Source of the DNA: Devosia sp.
GTDB lineage: Bacteria; Pseudomonadota; Alphaproteobacteria; Rhizobiales; Devosiaceae
Reading direction: 5' to 3'
Length of the DNA: 33,067 nucleotides
NCBI GenBank assembly: GCA_030680995.1
Contig: JAUXUM010000240.1
Coordinates: 1-33,067 of the forward strand
Part shown: positions 8,444 through 16,737 of the stretch, piece after piece
Layout: every line of letters begins with the position of its first letter
Position numbering within the stretch: the stretch's first letter is position 1
Program-made: the position numbers and the translations under genes
Notes under the pieces: generated by a model
What the model saw: the letters and a program-made list of their open reading frames with translations, nothing else
Database searches by the model: none
Told to the model about the DNA's origin: nothing

Positions 8444-8459
8444 TTGACCAGCCGATCAA
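8444..8459. promoter_or_regulatory. Candidate operator in the livK / proX-like divergent region
   Basis: TTGACC (8444-8449), four bases, then GATCAA (8454-8459): an inverted repeat with one mismatch. The same half-sites and spacing recur upstream of livG at 13756-13771. A single further half-site GGTCAA stands at 8554-8559, in the livK leader. The site lies between divergent genes, so it could control either or both; the match at the liv operon favours livK. Confidence 0.45.
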
Positions 8460-8597
8460 AACCGGATGACTCATGCTTGAAAAATATGCAATATCCCGCT
8501 TAGTGGGGCACTGATTGTGTCCCCGTTCGTTGTTGCGCTGCCAAAAGATGTCCGGTCAAACGGTGCTGGGGCGGAGCAACCATTGCAGAGGGAAATC

Positions 8598-9815
8598 ATG
8601 AACAATCTGAAGAAAATTCTGGGCTTGGCCGTAGCGGCCTCGGTGCTCGGCGCCGCCGTTCCGGCCCTGGCCGAAGACGTGAAACTTGGCATTTTGGGCG
8701 ATCTTACCGGCCCCATTGAAAGCTTGGCGCCCCCGATCGTCGCCGGCGCACAATTGGCCTTCGACCACGTCAATGCCCAGGGCGGCATCCTCGGCGGCGG
8801 CAAGATCATCTCGATCACCGGCGACAGCGCCTGCGATCCCTCGGTTGCCGGCCCGGCAGCGGACAAGCTCGTGAACACCGATCAGGTTACCGCTATTGTC
8901 GGCGCCTTCTGTACCGGCGCCACCATCGGCGCGGCAACCGCTGCCGGCATCCCGGGCGGCGTGGTCCAGATCTCTCCCTCGGCCAGCGCCCCGGCCCTGA
9001 CGACCCTCAAAGACAGCGATCTCGTCTTCCGCACGACACCCTCGGACGCATTCCAGGGCGTGAAGATGGCTGAGCTGCTGCTCTCCAAGGGCATCAAGGA
9101 TGTGGCGATGACCTATGTGAACAACGACTACGGCAAGGGTCTCGCCGACATCTTCGCGGCGACCTTCACCGCCGGCGGCGGCAATGTAACCGTCAATGTC
9201 GCTCACGAAGACGGCAAGGCGGACTATCGTGCCGAGCTCGGCCAGCTCGCTGGCGGCGGTTCGCAGAACCTCGTGATCCTTGCCTACGCCTCGGGCTCGG
9301 GCAAGACCATCCTTCAGCAGGCCGTCGAGGGCGGCGAGTTCGATGCAACCGCCTATATCGGCGGCGACGGCATGGTTGGCAACGATCTGCTCAGCGGCAT
9401 CCCTGCGGAAGCCGTGAACGGCAAGATCATCGCCACCCGCGCGGGCGCCTACACCGGCGAATCGGCGGAGATCTACAAGAAGCTGGCGACCGACGCCGGC
9501 CAGGATCCGGCGGCGACCTACGCGCCGCAGGCTTACGACGCCGCCTTCCTGCTGGCCCTCGCCGTGCAGAAGAACGGCTCGGCCGCCCGCGAAGGCCTCT
9601 CGGCCGCATTGCGCGAAGTCGCTTCGGCTCCCGGCGAGAAGATCCTGCCGGGCGAATGGGCCAAGGCGCTCGAGCTGCTCGTAGCCGGCACCGACATCGA
9701 CTATGAGGGCGCTGGTGGCCCCGCCGATTTCGACGCCGCCGGCGATGTTGACGGCGTCATCGTCGAACTGGCCGTCGAAAACGGCGCTTTCGTCGAGAAG
9801 GGCCCGATCCAGTAA
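8598..9815 (+). CDS. livK: Branched-chain amino-acid ABC importer, periplasmic binding protein
   Basis: Type I periplasmic binding protein (405 residues) of the Leu/Ile/Val family. Signal peptide MNNLKKILGLAVAASVLGAAVPALA, then EDVKLGILGDLTGPIESLAPPIVAGAQLAFDHVNAQGGI, the usual start of the ligand-binding fold; DSACDPSVAGPAADKLV and the later APQAYDAAFLL are also typical. The ATG at 8598-8600 is chosen because the signal peptide begins there and AGAGGG precedes it; the frame is open back to 8517. It is the only plus-strand gene of the liv system and converges on livM through a shared terminator. The family also takes up amides, urea and other amino acids, so substrate is uncertain. Candidate operator half-sites lie upstream. 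Confidence 0.93.
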   Translation: MNNLKKILGLAVAASVLGAAVPALAEDVKLGILGDLTGPIESLAPPIVAGAQLAFDHVNAQGGILGGGKIISITGDSACDPSVAGPAADKLVNTDQVTAIVGAFCTGATIGAATAAGIPGGVVQISPSASAPALTTLKDSDLVFRTTPSDAFQGVKMAELLLSKGIKDVAMTYVNNDYGKGLADIFAATFTAGGGNVTVNVAHEDGKADYRAELGQLAGGGSQNLVILAYASGSGKTILQQAVEGGEFDATAYIGGDGMVGNDLLSGIPAEAVNGKIIATRAGAYTGESAEIYKKLATDAGQDPAATYAPQAYDAAFLLALAVQKNGSAAREGLSAALREVASAPGEKILPGEWAKALELLVAGTDIDYEGAGGPADFDAAGDVDGVIVELAVENGAFVEKGPIQ

Positions 9816-9838
9816 TCGGCGTCTGCATCGAAATCTCG

Positions 9839-9875
9839 AAAGGCCCGGGAGCAATCCCGGGCCTTTTCTTTTCCT
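9839..9875. terminator. Bidirectional rho-independent terminator between livK and livM
   Basis: A perfect 12-bp stem (9839-9850 with 9855-9866) with a GCAA loop, then TCTTTTCC on the plus strand. It follows the livK stop by about 23 bases. On the minus strand the stem is followed by TTTCGAGATTTC, so it can also end the convergent liv operon. Confidence 0.85.
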
Positions 9876-9896
9876 GGCCGCGAGAAAGTGGCGAAC

Positions 9897-11180
9897 CTAA
9901 GCTTCCCGCTTCACCACCTCGGGGATCAGCCCCCTGGGAGCGAAGCGCAGGGCGACGGTGATCACCAGCCCGAGGACAAGGACGCGCATCTGCGAGGCGC
10001 GCGACTGGATTTCCGGGATCGCGCCCCAGCCCCATTCGCTGGTCCGGACGCTGATGCTGTTGAAGACGAACTGCGCCACCGGGTCGGAAATCATCCACGT
10101 GATATAGATGAGCAGCGCGCCGAAGATGGCGCCCCAATTGTTGCCGGCGCCGCCCACGATCACCATCACCCAGATGAGGAAAGTGTGGTTGATGGGCTGA
10201 TAGGCGCCCGGGTCGTAGATCTGGCTGAAGGAGACCAGGATCGCGCCGCCGATCCCCATCATCACCGAGCCGAGAATGAAGATCTCGAGCTGCCGCGCCG
10301 TGACGTTCTTGCCCATCGAAGCGGCGGCGATGTGATTGTCGCGGATCGCCCGCATCATCCGGCCCCAAGGCCCGCCATAGGCACGCTGTACCAGGAAGAA
10401 GATGAGGGCGAGGATGACGATGACGATGGCCAGGTACCCCAGCCGGGCGACGATGAAGGAATTGGCGATGCTGATCCCCTGCGCCTGCAGGTCCTGCGGC
10501 ACCGGCGTGGGCCATGGGATCGGCGAAACGGTCAGCGTTCCGCGGGTCAGCCAGTCCATGTTCTTGAGCAGGGCGCGGATGATCTCGGAAATGCCGATCG
10601 TGGCGATGGCGAGGTAATCGGTACGGAGCCCGAGACAAATGCGCCCCACGATATAGGCGATGCCCGCCGCCAGCAGCCCGCCGAAGGCCCAGCCGAGCAC
10701 CGGATGCAGGCCGAGCCCGCCCACCCAGCCCGCATTGGCTTCGATGTATTTGACCGCCGGGTCGATCTGACTGCGGTAGACCATATAGGCCGCCGACCAG
10801 GCAATGATGAGCAACACCGTCTTCCAGCCGCCCTTGATGCCGACGCGATGCGCATTGCGCGCGCCGACGACCAACAGCGCCCCGGCCGCGAAGGCGAGCA
10901 CGGCACGCGCCAGCATCAACGGGCCTTCCGAACTCCAGAAACTGCCGTTGACAGGGTAGGAAATGAAGGTGACGGCAAAGCCGCCCACCATCAGGAACCC
11001 CATGATCCCGAAGTTGAAAAGCCCACCATAACCCCACTGGATGTTTAGCCCCAGCGCAATCAGCGCATAGGCAAAGCTCTGCACCAGCAGCAGCGAAGTG
11101 TTCGCCGCACCCATTGTCCAGCCGACAGCCAGGAAGAGGATGAACAGCCCGACGAACAGGATGAGGGCGCGCTGCGTCAC
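9897..11180 (-). CDS. livM: Branched-chain amino-acid ABC importer, permease LivM
   Basis: Inner-membrane permease, 427 residues, many hydrophobic helices. LivM features: ALGLNIQWGYGGLFNFGIMGFLMVGGF, GRICLGLRTDYLAIATIGISEIIRALL and GRMMRAIRDNHIAAASMGKNV, the cytoplasmic loop that contacts the LivG/LivF ATPases. The start is GTG 11178-11180, which shares GTGA with the livH stop (11177-11179) and is preceded by AGGGGG; longer starts in the same frame would lie inside livH. Last gene of livGFHM, ending at the shared terminator. The two permeases LivH and LivM would form the channel for the livK product. Confidence 0.93.
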   Translation of the reverse strand: MTQRALILFVGLFILFLAVGWTMGAANTSLLLVQSFAYALIALGLNIQWGYGGLFNFGIMGFLMVGGFAVTFISYPVNGSFWSSEGPLMLARAVLAFAAGALLVVGARNAHRVGIKGGWKTVLLIIAWSAAYMVYRSQIDPAVKYIEANAGWVGGLGLHPVLGWAFGGLLAAGIAYIVGRICLGLRTDYLAIATIGISEIIRALLKNMDWLTRGTLTVSPIPWPTPVPQDLQAQGISIANSFIVARLGYLAIVIVILALIFFLVQRAYGGPWGRMMRAIRDNHIAAASMGKNVTARQLEIFILGSVMMGIGGAILVSFSQIYDPGAYQPINHTFLIWVMVIVGGAGNNWGAIFGALLIYITWMISDPVAQFVFNSISVRTSEWGWGAIPEIQSRASQMRVLVLGLVITVALRFAPRGLIPEVVKREA

Positions 11181-12175
11181 GTCGAGGCCCCCTTGAAGAT
11201 GCCGGTCGGCCGCCATAGCAGCACGATAACGAGGATCACGAAGGCGACGGTGAGCTTGTACTCGGTCGGCACGACGGCAAGGTCCGTCGGCAGCGCGAAG
11301 GGCACGAAGTCCTTGAACGGACGCAGCAATATCGCCCAGTTGAAGATCGCGAGCGTCTCGGCAAAGCCGATCAGGAAACCACCGGCGATGGCGCCGTAGG
11401 CTTGGCCGAGCCCGCCCACGATCGCGGCCGCGAAGATCGGCAGGACGATGTTGAAGGCAAGATCGGGTTTCAGCGATACGTCCAGTGCCAGCATGGTTCC
11501 CGCCATGCAGGCGAGCGCTCCGGCGATGATCCAGGTGACGCGCACCACGAGCTTGGTGTTGATGCCCGAAACCTGCGCGAGATCGGCGTTATCGGCCATG
11601 GCGCGCATGGCTTTGCCAAGCCGCGTGCGGGTAAGAAAGAAATGTAGCGCCAGCACCACGATCACCGTGCAGACCACCATCAGCAGTTGCGGCTGGGTGA
11701 AATTGATGGTGCGGGTGACATCGGGCAGCGGCACCGGGATGCGGATTAGCTGCTTGATCTCGGTCGCGAAGAAAGAATAGCTGCCCGAGCCGAAGAACAG
11801 GCGGATCAGCCCCTGAATGATCAGCGTCACCCCGATCGAGGCGATCAGGAGCGTCACCGGCTTGGCCCCGCGCTTGCGCAGCGGCGCATAGAAGCCCTTG
11901 TCGATACCCAGCGCGATGATCGCGGCAATCACCATGGCGATCGGCAACACCAGGAACCCCGTCGGCACCGGCGCGACAATCCCCAGGGCGGCGCAGGCTG
12001 CAGCGAGCAGGAAGGCGATGAAACCTCCCATCGTCATCATGTCGCCATGGGCGAAATGCGCAAAGCGCAGGATGCCGAAGATCAGCGTCACCCCGATGGC
12101 GCCGACCGCGTAGATCGACCCCAGCACGACCCCGGAAATGAGGACGTTGTTGAAAAAGAAGATGAATTCGTTCAT
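11177..12175 (-). CDS. livH: Branched-chain amino-acid ABC importer, permease LivH
   Basis: Inner-membrane permease, 332 residues, about eight hydrophobic segments. Typical LivH stretches: SGVVLGSIYAVGAIGVTLIFGILRFAHFAHGDMM near the N-terminus, TRLGKAMRAMADNADLAQVSGIN (ATPase-contact loop) and IVGGLGQAYGAIAGGFLIGFAETL. The ATG at 12173-12175 overlaps the livF stop as ATGA, and GAGG stands 7 bases upstream. A longer frame open to 12544 is only read-through into livF. Overlaps with both neighbours imply one translationally coupled mRNA. Confidence 0.94.
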   Translation of the reverse strand: MNEFIFFFNNVLISGVVLGSIYAVGAIGVTLIFGILRFAHFAHGDMMTMGGFIAFLLAAACAALGIVAPVPTGFLVLPIAMVIAAIIALGIDKGFYAPLRKRGAKPVTLLIASIGVTLIIQGLIRLFFGSGSYSFFATEIKQLIRIPVPLPDVTRTINFTQPQLLMVVCTVIVVLALHFFLTRTRLGKAMRAMADNADLAQVSGINTKLVVRVTWIIAGALACMAGTMLALDVSLKPDLAFNIVLPIFAAAIVGGLGQAYGAIAGGFLIGFAETLAIFNWAILLRPFKDFVPFALPTDLAVVPTEYKLTVAFVILVIVLLWRPTGIFKGAST

Positions 12176-12888
12176 CGCTTTGCCTCGCCCCCGAGAAAGC
12201 TCCTGGCGACGTCCGGGTCGGCGATCAGCTCGGCCCCGGTGCCGGTGAAGCGGTTCTGCCCGTTGGCGAGCACGAAACCCTTCGAGGCCAGCGCCAGCGC
12301 CTGGCGGGCATTCTGCTCGACCATGAGGATGCCGACGCCGGCCTTGTTCACCTTGACGATCTGCTCGAAGATCTCGAGCACGTAACGCGGGCTGAGGCCG
12401 GCGGAAGGCTCGTCGAGCATTAGGAGCCGCGGCTGGCTCATCAGCGCCCGGCCCATCGCCACCATCTGACGCTGCCCGCCCGACAGTTCGCCAGCCTTCT
12501 GGTGCCGTTTTTCCAGGAGTGGCGGAAACATGTCGTAGACCCAATCCAATGTCGTCGAGAAATCGTCCTTCCGGGTGAAGGCGCCCATCTCGAGGTTCTC
12601 TTCGACGCTCATCGAGGTGAAGACGTTCTTTTCCTGCGGCACGAAGGAAAGCCCCTTCGGCACCAGCTTGTCGGGCAGCGAATTGGTGATCTCCTCGCCG
12701 GCAAACCTGATCGAGCCGGAGCTCACTTTGATAAGTCCGAAGATTGCCTTCAGAGTGGTCGACTTGCCGGCTCCGTTGGGCCCGACGATGACCCCGATAT
12801 CGGATTGTTCGATGGCGATGTTGACGCCGTTGAGGATGGGGGCGCCGCCATATCCCCCGACGACATCCTCGATCTCGATGAGACTCAC
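12172..12888 (-). CDS. livF: Branched-chain amino-acid ABC importer, ATPase LivF
   Basis: Cytoplasmic ATPase subunit, 238 residues. Walker A GPNGAGKST at 36-44, signature LSGGQRQMVAMGRALM, Walker B RLLMLDEPSAGLSP, and the LivF phrase GLSFVPQEKNVFTSMSVEENL. The start is GTG 12886-12888, which overlaps the livG stop as GTGA and is preceded by GGAGG eight bases upstream; the frame open to 13008 has no use. It pairs with LivG to power LivH/LivM. Confidence 0.94.
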   Translation of the reverse strand: MSLIEIEDVVGGYGGAPILNGVNIAIEQSDIGVIVGPNGAGKSTTLKAIFGLIKVSSGSIRFAGEEITNSLPDKLVPKGLSFVPQEKNVFTSMSVEENLEMGAFTRKDDFSTTLDWVYDMFPPLLEKRHQKAGELSGGQRQMVAMGRALMSQPRLLMLDEPSAGLSPRYVLEIFEQIVKVNKAGVGILMVEQNARQALALASKGFVLANGQNRFTGTGAELIADPDVARSFLGGEAKR

Positions 12889-13670
12889 TCGGCGGCCTCC
12901 ACCGGCGAGCCGAAATAGGCCTCGATGATTTCCGGATTGGCGCGAATCTCGGCCATCGACCCTTCGGCGATCACCTCCCCCTGCGCCATGACGATCACCG
13001 GGTCGCACAGCCGGCCGATCAAGTCCATGTCGTGCTCGATGACGAAGAAGGTATAGCCGAGTTCCCGGTTCATCCGCTCGATATTGGCGGCGAGGTCCTG
13101 CAACAGGGTGCGGTTGACCCCCGCCGCCACCTCGTCGAGCAGCACCACGTGGGCGTCCACCATCATGGTGCGGCCCAACTCCAGGAGCTTTTTCTGGCCG
13201 CCCGAGAGATTTCCGGCGAGCTCGTTCTTGACGTGCCCGAGCTTCAGGAAGTCGATGACGTCCAAGGCCTTCTGGCGCACCGCGCGGTCGGTCGATTTGA
13301 CTTTGGCCGGCATCATCCAGGTGGTGAGGAGGCTCTCGCCGGGCTGCTCCGGGGGCACCATCATCAGGTTCTCGAGCGCGGTCATGTTGGAGAACTCATG
13401 CGCGATCTGGAACGTGCGCAGCATGCCGCGATGGAACAGCTGATGCGGGCGCAAGCCGGTCACATCGGCGCCGTCGAAGAAGATCCTGCCGCTATCGGGC
13501 GCGATATTCCCGGCAACCAGATTGAAGAGCGTGGACTTTCCGGCTCCGTTCGGGCCGATCAGCCCGGTGATCGAGCCGCGCTCGACCTTAAGCGAGCAAT
13601 TGTTGACGGCCAGGAGGCCGCCAAAGTGTTTTGAGACGTTTTGCACGTCGATGACTGCGTCGAAGGACAC
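12885..13670 (-). CDS. livG: Branched-chain amino-acid ABC importer, ATPase LivG
   Basis: Cytoplasmic ATPase subunit, 261 residues, first gene of livG-livF-livH-livM. Walker A GPNGAGKST at 39-47, LivG-specific GLRPHQLFHRGMLRTFQIAHEFSNMTALENLM, signature LSGGQKKLLELGRTMM and Walker B VVLLDEVAAGVN. In the last motif Val replaces the usual Pro (DEPAAGLN); the catalytic Glu is kept. The start is GTG 13668-13670, or TTG one codon earlier; GGGACGGGG precedes both. The upstream 80 bp has no clear -10/-35 pair but holds the three-half-site candidate operator at 13748-13771. Confidence 0.93.
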   Translation of the reverse strand: MSFDAVIDVQNVSKHFGGLLAVNNCSLKVERGSITGLIGPNGAGKSTLFNLVAGNIAPDSGRIFFDGADVTGLRPHQLFHRGMLRTFQIAHEFSNMTALENLMMVPPEQPGESLLTTWMMPAKVKSTDRAVRQKALDVIDFLKLGHVKNELAGNLSGGQKKLLELGRTMMVDAHVVLLDEVAAGVNRTLLQDLAANIERMNRELGYTFFVIEHDMDLIGRLCDPVIVMAQGEVIAEGSMAEIRANPEIIEAYFGSPVEAAE

Positions 13671-13747
13671 CAACCCCGTCCCGATGTTTTTGCGATAGTT
13701 TTGGGCATTCGCCCGATTTGCGGCATCTGTTCACAAGCGCGGCTGAG

Positions 13748-13771
13748 GGTCAACCTTGACCAGACGGTCAA
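13748..13771. promoter_or_regulatory. Three-half-site candidate operator upstream of livG
   Basis: GGTCAA (13748-13753), TTGACC (13756-13761) and GGTCAA (13766-13771) lie in alternating orientation with 2- and 4-base gaps, so two inverted repeats overlap. The second, TTGACC-N4-GGTCAA, is a perfect palindrome and recurs with one mismatch near livK. The site starts about 78 bp before the livG start and includes the mgsA stop codon. The geometry is typical of a dimeric TetR- or GntR-type repressor; the regulator is not in the window. Confidence 0.55.
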
Positions 13772-14130
13772 ATCGCCACCAGCACCGCATCGGCAGTCTG
13801 CTGGTTCGGCGCGAAGAGGATATCGTAGAGCGTCGCCAGCCGGATCAGCGCTTTGATGTCGACGTCGTGGGGTTGCGCCGCCAGCGGATCAACGAAGAAG
13901 ACCAGCGCGTCGAGCCGCCCCTCGGCGATCATCGCGCCAAGTTGCGCGTCCCCACCGAGCGGACCGCTCTTGAGGCGTGTGACCGCGAGCCCCGTGCCCT
14001 CCACGACACGGCCGCCGGTGGTGCCGGTGCCCCAGAGCTCGTGCAGGCCCAACTTGTCGCGATTGGCCAGGGCCCAGGCGACCAACTCATCTTTCTTTTC
14101 GTCGTGCGCGACGAGGCCGATGCGGGCCAT
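13768..14130 (-). CDS. mgsA: Methylglyoxal synthase
   Basis: Cytosolic lyase turning dihydroxyacetone phosphate into methylglyoxal and phosphate, a bypass of lower glycolysis used under phosphate shortage or carbon overload. The 120-residue protein aligns with E. coli MgsA at a constant offset of 10: LVAHD with His9, GTTGG phosphate loop, SGPLGGD with Asp61 (catalytic Asp71 in E. coli), FFVDPL with Asp81, and PHDVD with His88 and Asp91 (His98 and Asp101). It ends earlier than the 152-residue E. coli protein. The ATG at 14128-14130 has GGAGGG six bases upstream. The frame is open to 14541 but the upstream part is not MgsA. Next gene downstream is livG, 97 bp away. Confidence 0.93.
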   Translation of the reverse strand: MARIGLVAHDEKKDELVAWALANRDKLGLHELWGTGTTGGRVVEGTGLAVTRLKSGPLGGDAQLGAMIAEGRLDALVFFVDPLAAQPHDVDIKALIRLATLYDILFAPNQQTADAVLVAI

Positions 14131-14628
14131 TGCCGTCCCTCCGTTGCCGCCTTTCAACCACCCTCGGGCCTTGAGCGCAACCGCCTCGGCCAGCAGCAGG
14201 TCCAGCGCCTCCTCCGGGATGGCCCGGCCCGGCCCGCGGGCTCGGCGACCGGCGGCTGCAAGGAGCCAAGGAAGCTCTCGATTTCGGCCTCGATCGGCAA
14301 GGCGTCGGAACTCCGCCCAGTCCTTGTCGACGGCGGCGTTGCCGCGGCTGAGACAGGATTGCGCGGCGGTCCTGACCCCGGCCTGCAGAGCGCGGACGCC
14401 CTTTTCCGCTGGCCGTTGTGCGGGGGCGGTCGCCGCCAGCGACTCCCCCGTACCCCGGCGCCTTCTGGTCCGCCGGGGCCCAATAGATGGTCGGTCGCGG
14501 AGCGGCGGCCGGCCCAAGGCTTGGCCGAGAACAGGCGGCAAGGCTTCAAGCGCCGGTTAGGCCTATCGCTCCACGCGATCGGCTCCGTACGGCGCCTGCG
14601 AACAGGCATGCCCTGGCCATGCGCACGA
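14131..14628. other. Unassigned 0.5-kb region between mgsA and a chemoreceptor gene
   Basis: No intact gene recognised. The mgsA frame stays open through it up to 14541, giving an Arg/Ala/Pro-rich extension, and a second minus frame is open 14154-14666. About 14131-14300 has protein-like segments in two frames ([16 protein letters not shown] in one, [21 protein letters not shown] in the other), which would fit a small frameshifted gene just before mgsA; I do not recognise it. 14308-14400 encodes a chemoreceptor tail (separate entry). The GC-rich run near 14220-14240 is where the frames would switch, so a sequencing or real frameshift is possible. Confidence 0.5.
14308..14400 (-). pseudogene. 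Detached chemoreceptor C-terminal tail
   Basis: This stretch encodes GVRALQAG then [16 protein letters not shown] and DKDWAEF. It matches the end of the third chemoreceptor (18952-21468), [21 protein letters not shown] then EEEWAEF, and the DNA is similar too. In that receptor WAEF is followed by a stop; here the frame runs on towards mgsA. It lies about 230 bp beyond the stop of the first receptor, which lacks such a tail. I read it as the displaced end of that receptor or of a lost copy. Confidence 0.6.
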
Positions 14629-16599
14629 TCACGCCGCTGCGCGCACCGGCTTCGGATCGCCTTCATCGGTCAGCGTGAATTCGGCGACGATGCCGTCGAC
14701 CTCGCTCGCCTGCATCTCGGTCTGCTCGATCGCAGCATTGATCTCCTCGACCAGCGCCGCATTGTGCTGGGTCATCTCGTCGAGCTGACGGACCGCCGCG
14801 TTGACCTCCTCGATCGAGGCCGCCTGCGCCCGGCTTTCCTTCGCGATGCCCGACATCAGGGTGTTGCTGTTGCGGGCCGAGTTCAGCATGGCACCCAGCT
14901 TTGCCGCCGCGTCGGCGACCAGCTTGGAACCTTTTCCCACTTCGGCGGCGCTCTTTTCGATCAGCACCTTGACCTCGGAAGAGGCCTGGGCGGCGGACTG
15001 CGCCAACCGGCGCACCTCGACCGCCACCACAGCGAAGCCCTTGCCTGCCTCTCCGGCCCGGGCAGCTTCCACCGACGCATTGAGGGCGAGAAGGTTGGTC
15101 TGGAAGGCGATGTCGTCGATCAGCCCGATAATGTTGGAGATCTGGCTCGACGAGGTGGCGATCCGCTCCATCGCTTCGGTGGCCTGCGACATCACCGCGC
15201 CACCCTCCTCAGCAGTGCTGGTGACCTCTTCGGCGACCACGCGCGCATCTTCGGCCCGTTCGGCATTGGCCAGAACGGTGTCGGCAAGCTGCACCATGGC
15301 GGCCGACGTTTCCTCGATGGTGGCGGCCTGCCGCGTGGTGCGCTCGGAAAGATCGTTGGCGCCCGAGAGAATTTCCCCGGTGGCGGTCTTGAGCGAGCGC
15401 GAGGTGCTGCGCAGTTGGGCGACGATCTCGGTCAGCCGCTCGGCGACCGCATTGGTATCGTCCCGCAACTGCCCGAGCGCTCCGTCGTAGTCGCCGGACA
15501 TGCGGTGGGTGAGATCGGTATTGGCCAGTGCCGAGAGGGCATAACCGGCCTCCGAGACGATGCGATCGACCGTTTCGACCAGCGCGTTGACGCCCTCGGC
15601 CAAGCGGTTGAGCTCATGATCGGCGAATTCCGCGCTCACCCGGCGCGAGAAATCGCCGGCGGCCGCCGCATCCACCACTTCGCCGAAGGCGCGTTGCAGC
15701 GCCTGCATCATTTCCGCCCGCTCGATCCGGCGCTGGTGGGAAGCAGCAACCTCCTCCTCGCCCAGTTCGACGATGCGGGCCGAGTTCTGCCGGAACACTT
15801 CCACGTCGCGCGCCATGGCGCCGATCTCGTTGCGGAACCCGGTATAGGGAACGGCGGTGTCGAGCTTGCCCGCCGCGATCTGCTGCATGGCCGCGGACAG
15901 CCTGGGGATCGGTCGCGTTATGGCCCGCGAGATCAGCACCGCCAGCCCGCCGGTAATCAGCAGGGCCGCCGCACCCACGATCGTCAGCATATTGAGGCTG
16001 TCGGTGGCCAGCGCGTCGATCTTGGCCCTGGGGATGCCGACATGGAGAAGGCCGACGACGTCGCCGGCGACGCCAAGGATCGGCTGATAGGTGGTGTAGT
16101 AGTCGACGCCGAGGATGTTGGCCTCGCCCGAATAGGTGCCGCCGGCGCGCACCACAGGATAGGCGGGGTCATCCTTGGCCAGCGGCGTGTCGATGGCGCG
16201 CTCGCCTGTCTCAAGCAGGATGGTCGTGCTCTTGCGCAGGAAATCCTCGGTTTCGGGCTCCCAGGCGAACAGCGTCGCCGTCTCTCCGGTCACCCGCCCA
16301 ACAGTGTCGATGAGATCGTGATTGCGGAACTTCGGCATGTTCCTCGCCTGGATGCGCTCGATCTGGCCGTCTTCGCCCCAGAACACGTCGCTGCTCGGCA
16401 GATTGACCTCGAGGATAGCCGCCGCAATCCGCACGCTGGTCGCCAGTTGGGCTGCAACCATATTGCCTGTATTGGCGGTCAGCGTCATCGAGACCGTCAC
16501 CAGAACGGCGGCGATCGCCACCGCGATGCTGATCACGACCATCGCCGCGATCGTGAAAGTCAGCTTAACGCTGCCAAAGAGGCGGGTAAAAAGAGCCAT
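14629..16599 (-). CDS. Methyl-accepting chemotaxis protein, single Cache-like sensor
   Basis: Transmembrane chemoreceptor, 656 residues. One helix at about 12-37, a periplasmic Cache-like domain (about 45-195; [43 protein letters not shown]), a second helix at about 203-225, HAMP ([21 protein letters not shown]), a second HAMP-like block, then the coiled-coil signalling domain with tip [20 protein letters not shown] at about 490-510. The ATG at 16597-16599 fits the membrane start; the frame is open to 16722. The C-terminus, [12 protein letters not shown], lacks the WAEF tail of the third receptor. From HAMP onward it closely matches that receptor, so they are tandem paralogues. Ligand unknown; this Cache type often binds small organic acids. 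Confidence 0.93.
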   Translation of the reverse strand: MALFTRLFGSVKLTFTIAAMVVISIAVAIAAVLVTVSMTLTANTGNMVAAQLATSVRIAAAILEVNLPSSDVFWGEDGQIERIQARNMPKFRNHDLIDTVGRVTGETATLFAWEPETEDFLRKSTTILLETGERAIDTPLAKDDPAYPVVRAGGTYSGEANILGVDYYTTYQPILGVAGDVVGLLHVGIPRAKIDALATDSLNMLTIVGAAALLITGGLAVLISRAITRPIPRLSAAMQQIAAGKLDTAVPYTGFRNEIGAMARDVEVFRQNSARIVELGEEEVAASHQRRIERAEMMQALQRAFGEVVDAAAAGDFSRRVSAEFADHELNRLAEGVNALVETVDRIVSEAGYALSALANTDLTHRMSGDYDGALGQLRDDTNAVAERLTEIVAQLRSTSRSLKTATGEILSGANDLSERTTRQAATIEETSAAMVQLADTVLANAERAEDARVVAEEVTSTAEEGGAVMSQATEAMERIATSSSQISNIIGLIDDIAFQTNLLALNASVEAARAGEAGKGFAVVAVEVRRLAQSAAQASSEVKVLIEKSAAEVGKGSKLVADAAAKLGAMLNSARNSNTLMSGIAKESRAQAASIEEVNAAVRQLDEMTQHNAALVEEINAAIEQTEMQASEVDGIVAEFTLTDEGDPKPVRAAA

Positions 16600-16635
16600 T
16601 CTGAAACCCCGTATCTGCTGGTCGGCATTCTGCCG

Positions 16636-16659
16636 ATCGTGCCTCTCCTCGGGCACGAT
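16636..16659 (-). repeat. 8-bp inverted repeat upstream of the first chemoreceptor gene
   Basis: ATCGTGCC (16636-16643) and GGCACGAT (16652-16659) with an 8-base loop, ending about 37 bp before the ATG at 16599. It could be an operator or a leader stem in the mRNA. No -10/-35 pair is obvious. Confidence 0.4.
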
Positions 16660-16697
16660 AAGGGAGCGATCCTTAACCGCCCGTGTAGCCAATGACG

Positions 16698-16721
16698 TGG
16701 CGCCGTAAAATTGCGGCGCCA
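16698..16721 (-). terminator. Hairpin after the second chemoreceptor gene
   Basis: TGGCGCCG (16698-16705) pairs with CGGCGCCA (16714-16721) around an 8-base loop, about 16 bp past the minus-strand stop at 16738. It is not followed by a U-tract, so termination would be weak; it may separate this gene from the next receptor. Confidence 0.4.
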
Positions 16722-16737
16722 ACGCCCTCCCGGCCCG

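Noticed and set aside
8556-9854. 432-residue minus-strand open frame over livK
   Set aside because: Shadow of livK; contains the terminator and has no recognisable domain.
13756-16695. 979-residue plus-strand open frame, and similar long frames at 16711-18834 and 18859-21792
   Set aside because: All are antisense to the chemoreceptor genes; their similarity to each other only reflects that the receptors on the other strand are paralogues.
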